Numbered from the stretch's first letter, positions 25,653-34,466 are shown. The stretch: 64,000 bases of DNA from Saccharomonospora viridis DSM 43017 (GCF_000023865.1 NC_013159.1:1142001-1206000), one strand, 5' to 3'. Numbers and translations are program-made. The notes: generated from the letters alone by a model not told the origin.

Positions 25653-26539
25653 ACCGTGTCACGGTCGTGGTGATCACCCGCAACCGCCGGGACGAGGTGT
25701 TGCGGACGCTCGACGCGATGACCTCGTTGCCCGACGGCGCACCGATCGTGGTCGCCGACAACGCGTCGACCGACGGCACCGCCGACGCGATCGCCACCCT
25801 GTTCCCGCGCGTGTCGCTGTTGCGCTGTGATAGCAACCTCGGCGCACTCGCCCGTAATCTCGCGGTGCGTCAGGTCCTGACCCCGTACGTGGCCTTCTGC
25901 GACGACGACACCCGGTGGCAACCGGGTGCGCTCACCCGCGCCGCTGACGTGCTGGACGCCTATCCCGGTCTCGCGTCGGTGACCGGCCGCTGTCTGGTGG
26001 AGCCCGATCTCGTCGAGGACCCGATCACCCCGGAGCTGCGTGACTCGCCTGTTGCCGGACCGGACTGGTTGCCGGGGCCCGCGCTGCTCGGCGTCATGGC
26101 GGGGCTCACGACGTTCCGGGTGGAGGCGTTCCGCCAGGTCGGCGGGTTCTCCCCGCGCCTGTGGTTCGGCGGTGAGGAGGAGCTGCTCGCCATCGACCTC
26201 GCCGCACACGGTTGGTGGATGTGCTGGGACCCCGACATCGTGATCCATCACGCACCATCCACCTCACGCGACCCACGGCGACGTCGTCAGCTGGGCATCC
26301 GCAACACGTTGTGGACGCTGTGGTTACGCCGTCCCGTCCGCTCGGCCGCGCGCCGCACCCTCGACATCCTCGGTTCGGCGCCGAAGGACGCCGCCACGTT
26401 CGGCGCGGTGCTGGAGGCGCTGCGGGGACTGCCGTGGGTGTTGTCGGAACGACGGGTGGTGCCCGCGGCGGTGGAAAGGGGGCTGCGGTCGTTGGAGGAG
26501 TCGCAGCGACATTCTCCTGCCCGTCGGTACGTCTCTTGA
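25649..26539 (+). CDS. GT2-family glycosyltransferase, paralogue of the preceding gene
   Basis: A 296-residue GT-A enzyme with VTVVVITRNRRDEVLRTLD, VADNASTDGTADAI and AFCDDDTRW, the same order of motifs as the gene before it. The middle part WFGGEEELLAIDLAAHGW matches the partner's LHFGAEEKLLAYDLAARGW, which supports a tandem duplication. The ATG at 25649 overlaps the upstream stop. A longer in-frame reading from 25493 lies wholly within the preceding gene and is rejected. It is the last glycan gene before the ClpC-like gene. Confidence 0.88.
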   Translation: MNRVTVVVITRNRRDEVLRTLDAMTSLPDGAPIVVADNASTDGTADAIATLFPRVSLLRCDSNLGALARNLAVRQVLTPYVAFCDDDTRWQPGALTRAADVLDAYPGLASVTGRCLVEPDLVEDPITPELRDSPVAGPDWLPGPALLGVMAGLTTFRVEAFRQVGGFSPRLWFGGEEELLAIDLAAHGWWMCWDPDIVIHHAPSTSRDPRRRRQLGIRNTLWTLWLRRPVRSAARRTLDILGSAPKDAATFGAVLEALRGLPWVLSERRVVPAAVERGLRSLEESQRHSPARRYVS

Positions 26540-26541
26540 AC

Positions 26542-26567
26542 GATTGACGACGCGATTGACCGGGTAG
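26542..26567 (+). promoter_or_regulatory. SigB/SigF-type promoter candidate for the ClpC-like gene
   Basis: GATT (26542-26545), 16 nt, then GGGTAG (26562-26567) matches the actinobacterial SigB/SigF consensus GNNT-N14-16-GGGTA. The predicted transcript start near 26574 leaves about 35 nt before the ATG at 26609, with AAAGGAG inside. One of several such sites in the window. Confidence 0.45.
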
Positions 26568-26608
26568 GCCCGCAAGCAGGACGAATGTCGTCGCAAAGGA
26601 GTGTGTCG

Positions 26609-29149
26609 ATGACCGGCTTCTTCGGGGCCGACCCCGGCCCGAGCCCGTTCGATTCGCTGCTCGCCCAATTCTTCGGCAACGCCTTCCCGGGGCGGCGGCC
26701 GCACGCGGTCGGGATCACGCGTCTGATGAGTGAGCAAGCGCTGGCTTTGGTGTCGGCGGCCGTACGTCAGGTCGCGGAGTGGGGGAATCGGGAACTGGAC
26801 TCCACCCACCTGCTGTGGGCGGCGACCAGAGTTCCCGGAAGCCGGGAGCTGATTCAGCGAGCGGGGGCCGATCCGGACGCGTTGGCCGAGCGGATGGAGC
26901 GGGAGGCCACCGAACGTCGGCAGGAGGTGAGGGGCACGCCCGTGCTCACCCCGGGCGCGAAGCGCACCCTGTTGGACGCCCACCAGATCTCCCGTGGGTT
27001 GCGGTCGTCCTACATCGGGCCCGAACACATACTGCTGGCGTTGGTGGCCAACCCCGACTCCCGAGCGGGGTTGATGTTGAACGAGGCGGGGGTGACGCCC
27101 GAGACGATGCAGCGTGCGCTCTCGGGGACGACGAGCCCGGCCAACGGCGTCCACGACGGGGGTCGACGGGCCGCCACCCAGACCCCGACCCTGGACGAGT
27201 ACGGACGCGATCTCACCGAGATGGCCCACAACGGTGAGATCGACCCCGTGGTGGGACGGGACAACGAGATCGAACAGACCATCGAGGTGCTGTCCCGGCG
27301 CACCAAGAACAACCCGGTGTTGATCGGGGAGGCGGGTGTCGGGAAGACCGCCATCGTGGAAGGGCTGGCGCAGCGGATCGTGGACGGGCAGGTGCCCGAG
27401 TCGATGATCGATCGTCGGGTGGTGCAGCTCGACCTCACCGCGATGGTCGCGGGGACGCGGTACCGCGGCGATTTCGAGGAGCGTATGACGAAGTTGCTCG
27501 ACGAGCTGCGCAAGAACCAGGGCAAACTCATCGTGTTCATCGACGAGTTGCACACGGTGGTCGGCGCGGGGTCCTCGGAGGGCTCGATGGGCGCGGGCAA
27601 CATGCTCAAGCCCGCGTTGGCGAGGGGGGAGTTGCACATCGTCGGCGCGACGACGTTGGACGAGTACCGCGAGAACATCGAGAACGACCCCGCGTTCGAA
27701 CGGCGGTTCCAGCCCATTCTGGTGCCCGAGCCCAGCGTGGAGGACACGGTCGCGATCCTGCGCGGACTGCGTGACCAGTACGAGGCCCACCACCAGGTGC
27801 GCTTCACGGATGAGGCGCTGGACGCGGCGGCCACCCTGTCCGACCGCTACATCAGCGACCGGTACCTCCCCGACAAGGCCATCGACCTCATCGACCAGGC
27901 CGGTGCGCGTGTACGGATGCGCACGGGCCGGTGGTCGGAACGGGTGCGGGAGATGGAGGCGCGCCTGGAACAGCTGTACCGCGACAGGGACCAGGCCGTG
28001 AGCGAGGAGCACTACGAACGCGCCTCGGCGTTGCGGGACGAGATCCAGGACCTGCGCAACCGACTCGAGGAGGAACGCAAGGAGGATCACCCGACCCGAG
28101 CGCCCGAGGTCACCTCCACCCACATCGCCGAGGTGGTGTCCCGCAGCACCGGTATCCCGGTGACGCAGTTGACCCAGGAGGAACGGGAACGGTTGCTGCG
28201 GTTGGAGGAACACCTGCACGGTCGGGTGGTCGGACAGGACGAGGCGGTGTCCGCCGTGGCCGAGGCCGTGCGCAGGGCCCGCACCGGACTCGCGGAGCCG
28301 GACCGGCCGTCGGGGAGTTTCCTGTTCCTCGGACCGACCGGTGTCGGCAAGACCGAACTGGCGAGGGCGTTGGCCGAGGCGCTGTTCGGTAGCGAGGACC
28401 ACATGGTCCGGCTCGACATGTCCGAGTACGGCGAGCGGCACACGGCCAGCAGGCTCGTCGGCGCGCCTCCCGGATACGTCGGCTACGAGGAGGCCGGGCA
28501 GTTGACCGAGGCCGTGCGCAGGAAGCCGTACTCGGTGATCCTGCTCGACGAGATCGAGAAGGCCCATCCGGACGTGTTCAACCTGCTGTTGCAGGTGATG
28601 GACGACGGGCGGCTCACCGACGGGCGGGGCCGTACGGTGAACTTCACCAACACGGTGCTCATCATGACCAGCAACGTCGGTTCCGAACTTGTGCTGAGCG
28701 GGACGCAGGGTGCCCTCGGCTTCGCCCCGGAGGACGAGAGCGACACGGAACGTCCGTTGCGGGAACGGCTCATGCGCAGGTTGCGGGAGACCTTCCGACC
28801 CGAGTTCCTCAACCGCATCGACGAGATCATCGTGTTCCACAAGCTTTCGGAAGAGCAGCTGGAGCAGATCACGACGTTGCTGCTGGAGGACACCAAGCGC
28901 AAGGCCCATGCGCAGGGCGTGAACGTGGAGTTCGCGCCGGAGGCGGTGCGGTGGCTGTCGGAGGCGGGCTATCAACCCGAGTACGGCGCCCGCCCGTTGC
29001 GTCGGACCATTCAGCGCGAGGTCGACAACGTGTTGTCGAGGATGCTGCTCGAGGGTGAGGTCGGCACGGGTGCGGATGTCAACGTGACGGTGCGGGACGG
29101 TCGGCTCGCCTTCGACGTCGCGGCGCCGGCCGCTCCGATCGGCCACTGA
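26609..29149 (+). CDS. ClpC-like AAA+ ATPase (Clp protease ATP-binding subunit)
   Basis: An 846-residue Hsp100 unfoldase. A two-repeat Clp N domain (about 35-180) is followed by AAA-1 with Walker [14 protein letters not shown] and a coiled middle domain containing the UVR-like [24 protein letters not shown]-2 has [20 protein letters not shown]. The short middle domain marks it as ClpC-type rather than ClpB, and QGALGF in AAA-2 resembles the LGF loop that docks ClpP. A distinctive N-terminus ([21 protein letters not shown]) suggests a second, specialised ClpC rather than the housekeeping one. ATG 26609 is chosen for AAAGGAG eight bases upstream; an ATG at 26585 lacks such a site. It sits between glycan genes but has its own promoter candidate, so the linkage may be stress-related. 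Confidence 0.88.
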   Translation: MTGFFGADPGPSPFDSLLAQFFGNAFPGRRPHAVGITRLMSEQALALVSAAVRQVAEWGNRELDSTHLLWAATRVPGSRELIQRAGADPDALAERMEREATERRQEVRGTPVLTPGAKRTLLDAHQISRGLRSSYIGPEHILLALVANPDSRAGLMLNEAGVTPETMQRALSGTTSPANGVHDGGRRAATQTPTLDEYGRDLTEMAHNGEIDPVVGRDNEIEQTIEVLSRRTKNNPVLIGEAGVGKTAIVEGLAQRIVDGQVPESMIDRRVVQLDLTAMVAGTRYRGDFEERMTKLLDELRKNQGKLIVFIDELHTVVGAGSSEGSMGAGNMLKPALARGELHIVGATTLDEYRENIENDPAFERRFQPILVPEPSVEDTVAILRGLRDQYEAHHQVRFTDEALDAAATLSDRYISDRYLPDKAIDLIDQAGARVRMRTGRWSERVREMEARLEQLYRDRDQAVSEEHYERASALRDEIQDLRNRLEEERKEDHPTRAPEVTSTHIAEVVSRSTGIPVTQLTQEERERLLRLEEHLHGRVVGQDEAVSAVAEAVRRARTGLAEPDRPSGSFLFLGPTGVGKTELARALAEALFGSEDHMVRLDMSEYGERHTASRLVGAPPGYVGYEEAGQLTEAVRRKPYSVILLDEIEKAHPDVFNLLLQVMDDGRLTDGRGRTVNFTNTVLIMTSNVGSELVLSGTQGALGFAPEDESDTERPLRERLMRRLRETFRPEFLNRIDEIIVFHKLSEEQLEQITTLLLEDTKRKAHAQGVNVEFAPEAVRWLSEAGYQPEYGARPLRRTIQREVDNVLSRMLLEGEVGTGADVNVTVRDGRLAFDVAAPAAPIGH

Positions 29150-29170
29150 CCGGCTGCCGGAGGGAACACA

Positions 29171-29202
29171 CGAAGACCGTGGGGTTCCTCCCGCGGTCTT
29201 CG
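29171..29202. terminator. Bidirectional terminator-like hairpin
   Basis: CGAAGACCG (29171-29179) pairs with CGGTCTTCG (29194-29202) across a 14-nt loop. It lies between the convergent ends of the ClpC-like gene and the GT4 gene, 22 bases after the ClpC-like stop, and could terminate both. Confidence 0.65.
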
Positions 29203-29231
29203 TCCTCTGTGGGTGTGTCTTTCTTCGGTGA

Positions 29232-30443
29232 TCAGCCCGTTTCCTCGCCGCTGACGACAGCCGTCGGGACCGCGCGTTCGTAGACGCGGGAGGCGTCGGC
29301 GGCGATGCGGTCCCATGAGTACCGACAGCGGGCCCGGTCGGCGCCCGCGATGCCGTAGGCGTCGCGCAAAGCGGCGTCGGACAGCAGTCGGCGTACGGCC
29401 GCGGCCACGGCGTCGGCACGCCGTGGCGGTACGTGCGTGCCCGTCACCCCGTCCACGATCGTGTCGGTCAGTCCTCCGACCGCGGACGCCACGACGGGGA
29501 TGCCGCAGGCCATCGCCTCCAGCGGCACGATCCCGAACGGCTCGTACCACGGAGTGCACACCACGACATCGGCGGAGCGCAGCAGGGACGGCATGTCCGT
29601 CCGCGTGATCCGCCCCGTCAGCCGCACCCGGTCGTCCACCCCGAGTTCGGCCGCGAACCGCAGGAGCCGCCGGGCCTCCGGGTCCTCGGCGAGTTCGCCC
29701 TCCCTGGGGCCGCCCACGATGACCAGTTCCGTCTCCGGCAGGGACCGCAGCGCCGCGATGGCGACGTCGAAACCCTTACGGGGGACCAATCTGCCGACCG
29801 AGACGATGCGGTACCGGTTGCCCCGCGGCTGTTTGGGACCCGACGGCGTGAACATCGTCAGATCGACCCCGCAGGGCACCACCGACATCCGGGAACGCGG
29901 AAGTCCCATCCGGACGAGTTCGAAGACCTCGTCCGAGCAGGTGGCCGCGATGCGGGCCGCGTGTCGTCCGATGAGGCGTTCCAGGCCGATCCGCTCGGAG
30001 GGACTCGTGTCGTGGGCCCCCTGGTAACGACGCTTCACCACCCCGAGGGCGTGGAACGTCTGTACCACCGGGATCCCGGCCGGGCGCGCCGCCATCAACG
30101 AGGCCAAGCCGGACATCCAAAAGTGCGCGTGCACCACGTCCGGGCGGTCGAGCTCCCATCGTTCGCGCAGGAAGCGGGTGAACTCGCCCATGAACGGCAG
30201 CAATTCGTCCTTCGGCACGTGGCGTGGAGGACCGGCGGGTACGTGTATCACTCGATAGCCGCCGGGCATGGTGAGTTCGTCGGGTTGGTCGGGATCGTCG
30301 CGCCGGGTGTAGACGGTCACCTCGTGCCCCGCCCTGGCCAGCCCCGCGGACAGCTCGGCCACGTGCACGTTCTGGCCGCCCGCATCGACCTCGCCCAGCG
30401 CCGCCAACGGGCTGGCGTGCTCGGACACCATCGAGATCTTCAT
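29232..30443 (-). CDS. GT4-family glycosyltransferase
   Basis: A 403-residue GT-B enzyme. The acceptor-side domain begins ISMVSEHASPLAALGEVDAGGQNVHVAELS, typical of GT4 enzymes near sucrose synthases and MshA. The donor domain has VSVGRLVPRKGFDVAIAALR and the retaining EPFGIVPLEAM (Ex7E) motif. Such enzymes transfer glucose, mannose or GlcNAc from nucleotide sugars to lipids, cyclitols or polysaccharides. The next gene upstream on this strand encodes another GT4-like enzyme 19 bp away. The two form a small minus-strand operon convergent with the ClpC-like gene. Confidence 0.88.
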   Translation of the reverse strand: MKISMVSEHASPLAALGEVDAGGQNVHVAELSAGLARAGHEVTVYTRRDDPDQPDELTMPGGYRVIHVPAGPPRHVPKDELLPFMGEFTRFLRERWELDRPDVVHAHFWMSGLASLMAARPAGIPVVQTFHALGVVKRRYQGAHDTSPSERIGLERLIGRHAARIAATCSDEVFELVRMGLPRSRMSVVPCGVDLTMFTPSGPKQPRGNRYRIVSVGRLVPRKGFDVAIAALRSLPETELVIVGGPREGELAEDPEARRLLRFAAELGVDDRVRLTGRITRTDMPSLLRSADVVVCTPWYEPFGIVPLEAMACGIPVVASAVGGLTDTIVDGVTGTHVPPRRADAVAAAVRRLLSDAALRDAYGIAGADRARCRYSWDRIAADASRVYERAVPTAVVSGEETG

Positions 30444-30462
30444 CGTGCCTCCCGGAAAAGGT

Positions 30463-31407
30463 TCAGGGCAAAAGCGCAGCGAGCAGGGTGTCCCAGCGGT
30501 GTAGGAACGTTTCGAGCCCGAACCGCGTCAGCGCGTACTCGCGGGCCGATTTGCCCACACGGGTGGCCAGCTCGGGGTCGGAGCAGAAGGTACGCACTGC
30601 CGAGGCGAGCTCGACGACGTCGGTGGACACCACACCGGCCTCCCGGGGAACCGCGGTGGCGGCCTCCGCGGAGGCCACCGCCACGACGGGCATCCCCAGG
30701 TGCATGGCCTCCACCAGGGACAGCCCCAGTGAAGTCCATCTGGCCGTGTGTACGTACACGCGCCTGCGAGCCATCTCCGTGTGTAGCGCGTCCTGGGACA
30801 GATCGCCGATCGGTGTCACGCCGTCGATGGTGACGCCGTCGACATCGATCCCGTAGAGATCGATCGGCGCGGCCCGAGCGAACGTGGGCAGTAGGTCGGT
30901 CCCCACGATCCGGCCCCGTCGCACGGGTTCGTTGATGAGCACCGCCGCGCGGGCCAATTCGCCGGTGTAGCGGTGTCCGGGGTCGAGGACGCCGTGTTCG
31001 ATGACCACGGTGGGAGCGATTCCGTTGTCCCACATCAACTCGTTGTAGTGAGTGACGTGCACGATCGCGATGTCGTCCTGGTCTGCCAGGGGATGGCGGG
31101 AGTTCGCCGCATGACCCCGGGGCGTGTTGTGCTCGACGTAGACGGCGGGCAGGTCCGTGCCGGGCCGGCTGCCGAGCCATTCCACCGTCAGGTCGATCTC
31201 CTCGGGCCGTTGGAGCACCACGGCGTCGATGTCCGCCTCGCGTAGCTCGTCCGGTGGGACCTCCACGGCCGAGTCGGGCCACGGGCGGCCACACCTACCT
31301 CGGCCCCACGGTCCACGATCATCCACAGTGGGCAGAAGATAAGTGTGCTCTCCTTGGACGAAAGCGGTCGTCCAAGAACCGTGGACGTGCCACACGAGCA
31401 GCTTCAT
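30463..31407 (-). CDS. GT4-like glycosyltransferase
   Basis: About 314 residues of a GT-B transferase. The N-terminus KLLVWHVHGSWTTAFVQGEHTYLLP and the middle VYVEHNTPRGHAANSRHPLAD are characteristic of an actinomycete GT4 branch. The donor domain reads TARWTSLGLSLVEAMHLGMPVVAVAS, an Ex7E-like variant. I place the start at ATG 31407, where family members begin; an ATG at 31431 would add eight residues and has GGAG only one base upstream. It is paired with the GT4 gene at 29232. With that gene it lies downstream of the GT2 pair, so it may contribute to the same envelope polymer. Confidence 0.8.
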   Translation of the reverse strand: MKLLVWHVHGSWTTAFVQGEHTYLLPTVDDRGPWGRGRCGRPWPDSAVEVPPDELREADIDAVVLQRPEEIDLTVEWLGSRPGTDLPAVYVEHNTPRGHAANSRHPLADQDDIAIVHVTHYNELMWDNGIAPTVVIEHGVLDPGHRYTGELARAAVLINEPVRRGRIVGTDLLPTFARAAPIDLYGIDVDGVTIDGVTPIGDLSQDALHTEMARRRVYVHTARWTSLGLSLVEAMHLGMPVVAVASAEAATAVPREAGVVSTDVVELASAVRTFCSDPELATRVGKSAREYALTRFGLETFLHRWDTLLAALLP

Positions 31408-31504
31408 AACCACGAAATTGCCCGTAGGCATGCTCCACTAAACCGACGGCCGACGCCGTTGGTCGTGAGTCAGTGACGGCTCGTGGAGTAAGGGATCGGT
31501 ACCG

Positions 31505-31930
31505 TCACGGTGCGCGTCTGTCCTCGCTGTAGGGCATGAGCATGAGGAACAGGCCCACCGCCGCCGTCACCCCGTACATCACCACGTTCGCGATCCTCAC
31601 GTTGGCGACGTTGCCCAAGGAGGACACCGTGGCCGCGAAGATGCCGTAGACGAAGAAACCGAGGAAAGCCAGGAAACTGAGCCACCCGAACGCGTGCAGG
31701 GTCCGGTTGCTGCGGGTCGCCGTCAACGCGACCACGCCCATCAGGAGATAGCCGAGGTTGAGCATGGTGCTCGTGCCGAACACCCAGAATCCCCGTGAGG
31801 TGTCCGCTCCCATCCCCTGGCTGCTGACGACGAATCCGGCGACGCCGAGCGCCAGATACCACAGTCCCACCACCCCTACCACGATGCGGGCTGTATTCGT
31901 CTTCAGACGCGGTTCTCGGAGGAGTCTCAT
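31505..31930 (-). CDS. DUF4383-family small membrane protein
   Basis: A 141-residue protein with four predicted membrane helices (about 15-34, 50-70, 80-100, 110-132) and the small-residue pattern of DUF4383 proteins (IVVGVVGLWYLALGVAGFV near the N-terminus). Function is unknown. Members are common in actinomycete genomes near stress genes, as here, where an RsbW-like kinase follows upstream on the same strand 58 bp away. The ending EDRRAP is hydrophilic and presumably cytoplasmic. Confidence 0.75.
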   Translation of the reverse strand: MRLLREPRLKTNTARIVVGVVGLWYLALGVAGFVVSSQGMGADTSRGFWVFGTSTMLNLGYLLMGVVALTATRSNRTLHAFGWLSFLAFLGFFVYGIFAATVSSLGNVANVRIANVVMYGVTAAVGLFLMLMPYSEDRRAP

Positions 31931-31988
31931 GTTTCACCGCCTCTACACGCCGCGGCTGATCGTTGTCGCCGCGTGGTGTGACCGTCGT

Positions 31989-32432
31989 TCATCTGGCCAT
32001 TCGACGTGCTGCCTGTTTGGCGAAATCGATGTGGACGACGCGGTCGACGCCACGCTGTGGATCGAACTCGTATCGCCACGCCGAGAGTGAGTCGGTGACC
32101 GTGCCCAGCATTCGCCACCCGAACGACTGCTGGCTGGGGATCCCGTCCGTGACCGTCGTGGTGGACGCTTCCGCCCGAAGGGCTCCGAACGCGATGGACA
32201 ATCGGCAGGTCAACAGCGCTCCCGGAACGGACGCGCGGATCAGGCTCGCACACGCCTCGTCGACGGCGAGGACGAGGTCGGTCACCTCGTCGGGATCGAA
32301 ACCCTCGTTCTCGGCGACGTTTTGGGTGATCATGCGAACCGTGACCAGGTGTCGGGCGACGGCGGGAACGCGTAGTTCCACCGGCCCGTGACATCGAGGG
32401 CCCAGCCAGTCCACCAATTCACATCTCCTCAT
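31989..32432 (-). CDS. RsbW-like anti-sigma ATPase (HATPase_c fold)
   Basis: A protein of up to 147 residues with the GHKL kinase motifs of anti-sigma regulatory factors. ELRVPAVARHLVTVRMITQNVAE forms the first helix, DLVLAVDEACASLIRAS is the N box, and GWRMLGTVTDSLSAWRY replaces the G box. Such proteins bind a sigma factor and phosphorylate a STAS antagonist. ATG 32432 is listed, but that codon begins ATGAGGAG, where AGGAG is itself a good ribosome site for TTG 32417 or GTG 32414. A SigB/SigF-like promoter predicts transcription from near 32438, which favours one of the internal starts. A long open frame upstream of 32432 is antisense to other genes and is rejected. Confidence 0.78.
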   Translation of the reverse strand: MRRCELVDWLGPRCHGPVELRVPAVARHLVTVRMITQNVAENEGFDPDEVTDLVLAVDEACASLIRASVPGALLTCRLSIAFGALRAEASTTTVTDGIPSQQSFGWRMLGTVTDSLSAWRYEFDPQRGVDRVVHIDFAKQAARRMAR

Positions 32433-32444
32433 GATGTGGCGGGA

Positions 32445-32469
32445 ATACCCAGCACGGGGGTGTCCACAC
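32445..32469 (-). promoter_or_regulatory. SigB/SigF-type promoter candidate for the RsbW-like gene
   Basis: On the minus strand GTGT (32466-32469), 15 nt, then GGGTAT (32445-32450) fits GNNT-N14-16-GGGTAY. Start of transcription would be near 32438. A SigB-type promoter on an anti-sigma gene would give negative feedback, as known for such regulators. Confidence 0.5.
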
Positions 32470-32640
32470 TCACCTGAGTGCAAGTACTGGTCCGGACGCG
32501 CCGTCCATTCGTTCGTTCCTCGCTCCGGCCGGGTGAGCCCGGGCGAGGTTTGTGCCGGTTCCCTGCGGGGCACACGGTGACCACGTCGAACGGCCACTGG
32601 CGCGGGAGTGCCGTGAGCGCACGACGAATGGGAGGAAGCC

Positions 32641-33054
32641 GTGGTGTACGACGACCGACGTGAGGCCTTGCGCCAGCGCTCCGTCGCGGAGCTCGTCAAC
32701 GACCTGTCCGCGCAGACGAGCAGGCTCGTCCGGAACGAGCTGTGGCTGGCGCGTGCCGAGATGCAGGCCAAGGGCAAGCGGTTCGGCCTCGGCGCGGGTA
32801 TGGCCGGAGCGGCCGGGGTCATCGCCTTGTTCGCCACGGGTGTGCTCATCGCGGCGGCCGTGCTGGCTTTGGCCCTCGTACTCCCGGCGTGGGCGGCGGC
32901 GCTCGTGGTCGGTGTGGCGCTGCTGTTGTTCGCCGGAGGGCTGGCCCTGCTGGGCAGGGGACAGGTGCGGAGGGGGTCACCACCTGTGCCGAGGGAGGCC
33001 ATCGAAAGCGTGCGCTCCGACATCGCCGCCGTGAGGGAGAAGATGCGCCAATGA
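32641..33054 (+). CDS. Phage-holin-superfamily (DUF1469-like) membrane protein
   Basis: A 137-residue protein. An amphipathic N-terminal helix (RSVAELVNDLSAQTSRLVRNELWLARAEM) precedes two hydrophobic helices at about 60-82 and 85-107, followed by a charged tail. This is the layout of the actinobacterial phage holin family / DUF1469 group, which is a cellular protein despite its name. GTG 32641 is used; the next codon is also GTG and could be the start. GGGAGGAAG lies upstream. It overlaps the next gene by four bases (ATGA) and starts a small cassette with DUF3618 and DUF4235 proteins. Confidence 0.83.
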   Translation: MVYDDRREALRQRSVAELVNDLSAQTSRLVRNELWLARAEMQAKGKRFGLGAGMAGAAGVIALFATGVLIAAAVLALALVLPAWAAALVVGVALLLFAGGLALLGRGQVRRGSPPVPREAIESVRSDIAAVREKMRQ

Positions 33055-33308
33055 GTACGTCCGATGACGACTTTCCGCAGACGATGGACCAGGTGCGCAC
33101 CGACATCGAGTTGACCAGGCAGGAGCTGGGGGAGACCGCGAGGGAACTGTTCTACCGGCTCAACGTGGGGGAACGGGCCAAGGAACGGTTCCAAGACCGG
33201 TCTCAGACCGTGCTGCGGGTCCTGCGGGCCAATCCGGTCGCGGTGGCCATCGGAGGCGGTGTCCTCACCGTTCTGCTCGGCGGTTTGCTCACGTGGAAGC
33301 TGAAGTGA
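33051..33308 (+). CDS. DUF3618-family membrane protein
   Basis: An 85-residue protein. Its N-terminal half has the DUF3618 helix (QVRTDIELTRQELGETARELFYRLN), and the C-terminus is one hydrophobic segment (about 62-82). Members accompany DUF1469 proteins in actinomycetes; function is unknown, possibly envelope maintenance. ATG 33051 overlaps the stop of the DUF1469-like gene. A longer reading upstream in this frame runs through that gene and is rejected. Confidence 0.85.
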   Translation: MSTSDDDFPQTMDQVRTDIELTRQELGETARELFYRLNVGERAKERFQDRSQTVLRVLRANPVAVAIGGGVLTVLLGGLLTWKLK

Positions 33309-33320
33309 GAAGGCTGTGCG

Positions 33321-33584
33321 ATGAAGACGCTGTATCGGCCGCTGAGCATAGTGATCAGTGTTGGAGGTGGCCTGTTGGCGCATGCCGTGTTCCAGCAGGT
33401 GTGGCGGCGGCTCACCGGCGCTAAGAAGGCCCCCAAGGCGACTGACCGCACGTTCAAGACCTGGCAGGTCGTGGCGGCCGCGGCGGCCCAGGGCGCGATC
33501 ATCGGTGCGGTGCGGGCGGCCGTGGACCGGGCCGGCGCCGCGGGCTACGAGAAGGTAACCGGTGCCTGGCCGGGAAACGAATAG
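33321..33584 (+). CDS. DUF4235-family protein
   Basis: An 87-residue protein with two hydrophobic segments (LSIVISVGGGLLAHAVFQQVW and VVAAAAAQGAIIGAVRAAV) separated by the charged KATDRTFKTW region, the DUF4235 pattern. It is 12 bp downstream of the DUF3618 gene and completes the three-gene membrane cassette that is widely co-encoded in actinomycetes. The function is not known. Confidence 0.83.
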   Translation: MKTLYRPLSIVISVGGGLLAHAVFQQVWRRLTGAKKAPKATDRTFKTWQVVAAAAAQGAIIGAVRAAVDRAGAAGYEKVTGAWPGNE

Positions 33585-33588
33585 GCGC

Positions 33589-34245
33589 ATGTTGCTGCTG
33601 CGCCCGCCCGGTGTGTACCGCCCACAGGACGACACCGACCTGTTGGTCGAGGCGCTGTCCGGGCTGACGTTACGGTCGGGGGACAGGGTGTTGGACGTCG
33701 GAACGGGGACGGGGGCGCTCGCCGTGGCCGCGGTGCGATCCGGCGCGACCGACGTCACCGCCGTGGACGTGTCCCTCCGCGCGCTCGCCGCGACGTGGCT
33801 CAACGCGCGGTTGCACAGGCTCCCCGTGCGGGTCCGCAGAGCCGACGTGACCGAAAGACCTCCCCACGGGCGGTTCGACCTCGTCCTCGCCAATCCGCCG
33901 TACGTGCCGTGTCCGGGCAAGGGGCGGGTATCCCGCCGTTGGGATGCGGGACCGGACGGCCGTGCGGTCATCGACCCGCTGTGTGTGGCCGTGCCACGGT
34001 TGCTGTCCGAACGGGGAAGCCTTCTACTCGTGCAGTCCTCGCTGTCGGACGTGGATCGCACACTGGCCGCCCTGGCCGAGGCCGGGTTGGAGACGTCGAT
34101 CGTGCTACGCAGGCCGGTGCCCTTCGGCCCGGTGCTGCGCAAACGTGCGCGTTACCTGGAACAGCGGGGACTGATCCCCGCAGGACAGCGCGAGGAAGAG
34201 TTGGTGGTCATCCGTGCCGACCGAACCGACCGGACCGACCCGTAG
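33589..34245 (+). CDS. HemK/PrmC-like N5-glutamine-type methyltransferase
   Basis: A 218-residue class I methyltransferase. Motif I is VLDVGTGTGALAVAA, and the catalytic NPPY motif appears in LVLANPPYVPC. It lacks the N-terminal helical domain of PrmC, so it resembles HemK2-like enzymes, whose substrates include release factors and other proteins. Start ATG 33589 gives LLLRPPGVYRPQDDT, the usual beginning for this group; a GTG at 33562 would overlap the DUF4235 gene. It overlaps the downstream CDGSH gene by 32 bp, and together with the iron enzyme at 34501 this neighbourhood is conserved in many actinomycetes. Confidence 0.82.
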   Translation: MLLLRPPGVYRPQDDTDLLVEALSGLTLRSGDRVLDVGTGTGALAVAAVRSGATDVTAVDVSLRALAATWLNARLHRLPVRVRRADVTERPPHGRFDLVLANPPYVPCPGKGRVSRRWDAGPDGRAVIDPLCVAVPRLLSERGSLLLVQSSLSDVDRTLAALAEAGLETSIVLRRPVPFGPVLRKRARYLEQRGLIPAGQREEELVVIRADRTDRTDP

Positions 34246-34429
34246 GGACCGGGAACCGCGCCGGGTCACCGTCGTGCCGGGCGGTCCCGTGCTCATCGAG
34301 GGGCCGGTGGAGCTGCATTGCGACGGGCGCATCGTCGTGTCCGACCGTTTCCTGGTCGCGGTGTGCGCCTGTCGGCGCAGTAAGAACTACCCCTTCTGCG
34401 ACGCCAGCCATCGTCGCAAGAAACGGTAG
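34214..34429 (+). CDS. CDGSH-type iron-sulfur protein
   Basis: A 71-residue protein whose C-terminal half carries the CDGSH cluster motif as CACRRSKNYPFCDASH, with three Cys and one His as expected for a [2Fe-2S] site. Such proteins are small redox or iron-sulfur transfer proteins. The GTG start is assigned from the frame and overlaps the methyltransferase gene by 32 bp, so the exact start is uncertain. The convergent neighbour encodes a haem-oxygenase-fold iron enzyme, and a functional electron-transfer partnership is plausible. Confidence 0.85.
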   Translation: MPTEPTGPTRRDREPRRVTVVPGGPVLIEGPVELHCDGRIVVSDRFLVAVCACRRSKNYPFCDASHRRKKR

Positions 34430-34466
34430 AGCGTCGGAAGCGGAGGTGCCGTCCGGGCGTCCGCCG

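Noticed and set aside
26324-29419. A 1031-codon open frame on the minus strand
   Set aside because: It lies antisense to the ClpC-like gene, which has complete motifs. Long opposite-strand frames are expected in 70% GC DNA.
32641-33054. Prophage remnant because of a holin-like protein
   Set aside because: The DUF1469 group is a cellular actinobacterial family; no other phage gene is present.
32433-34142. An N-terminal extension of the RsbW-like protein by 570 codons
   Set aside because: It runs antisense to four plus-strand genes; only the last 147 codons resemble a protein family.
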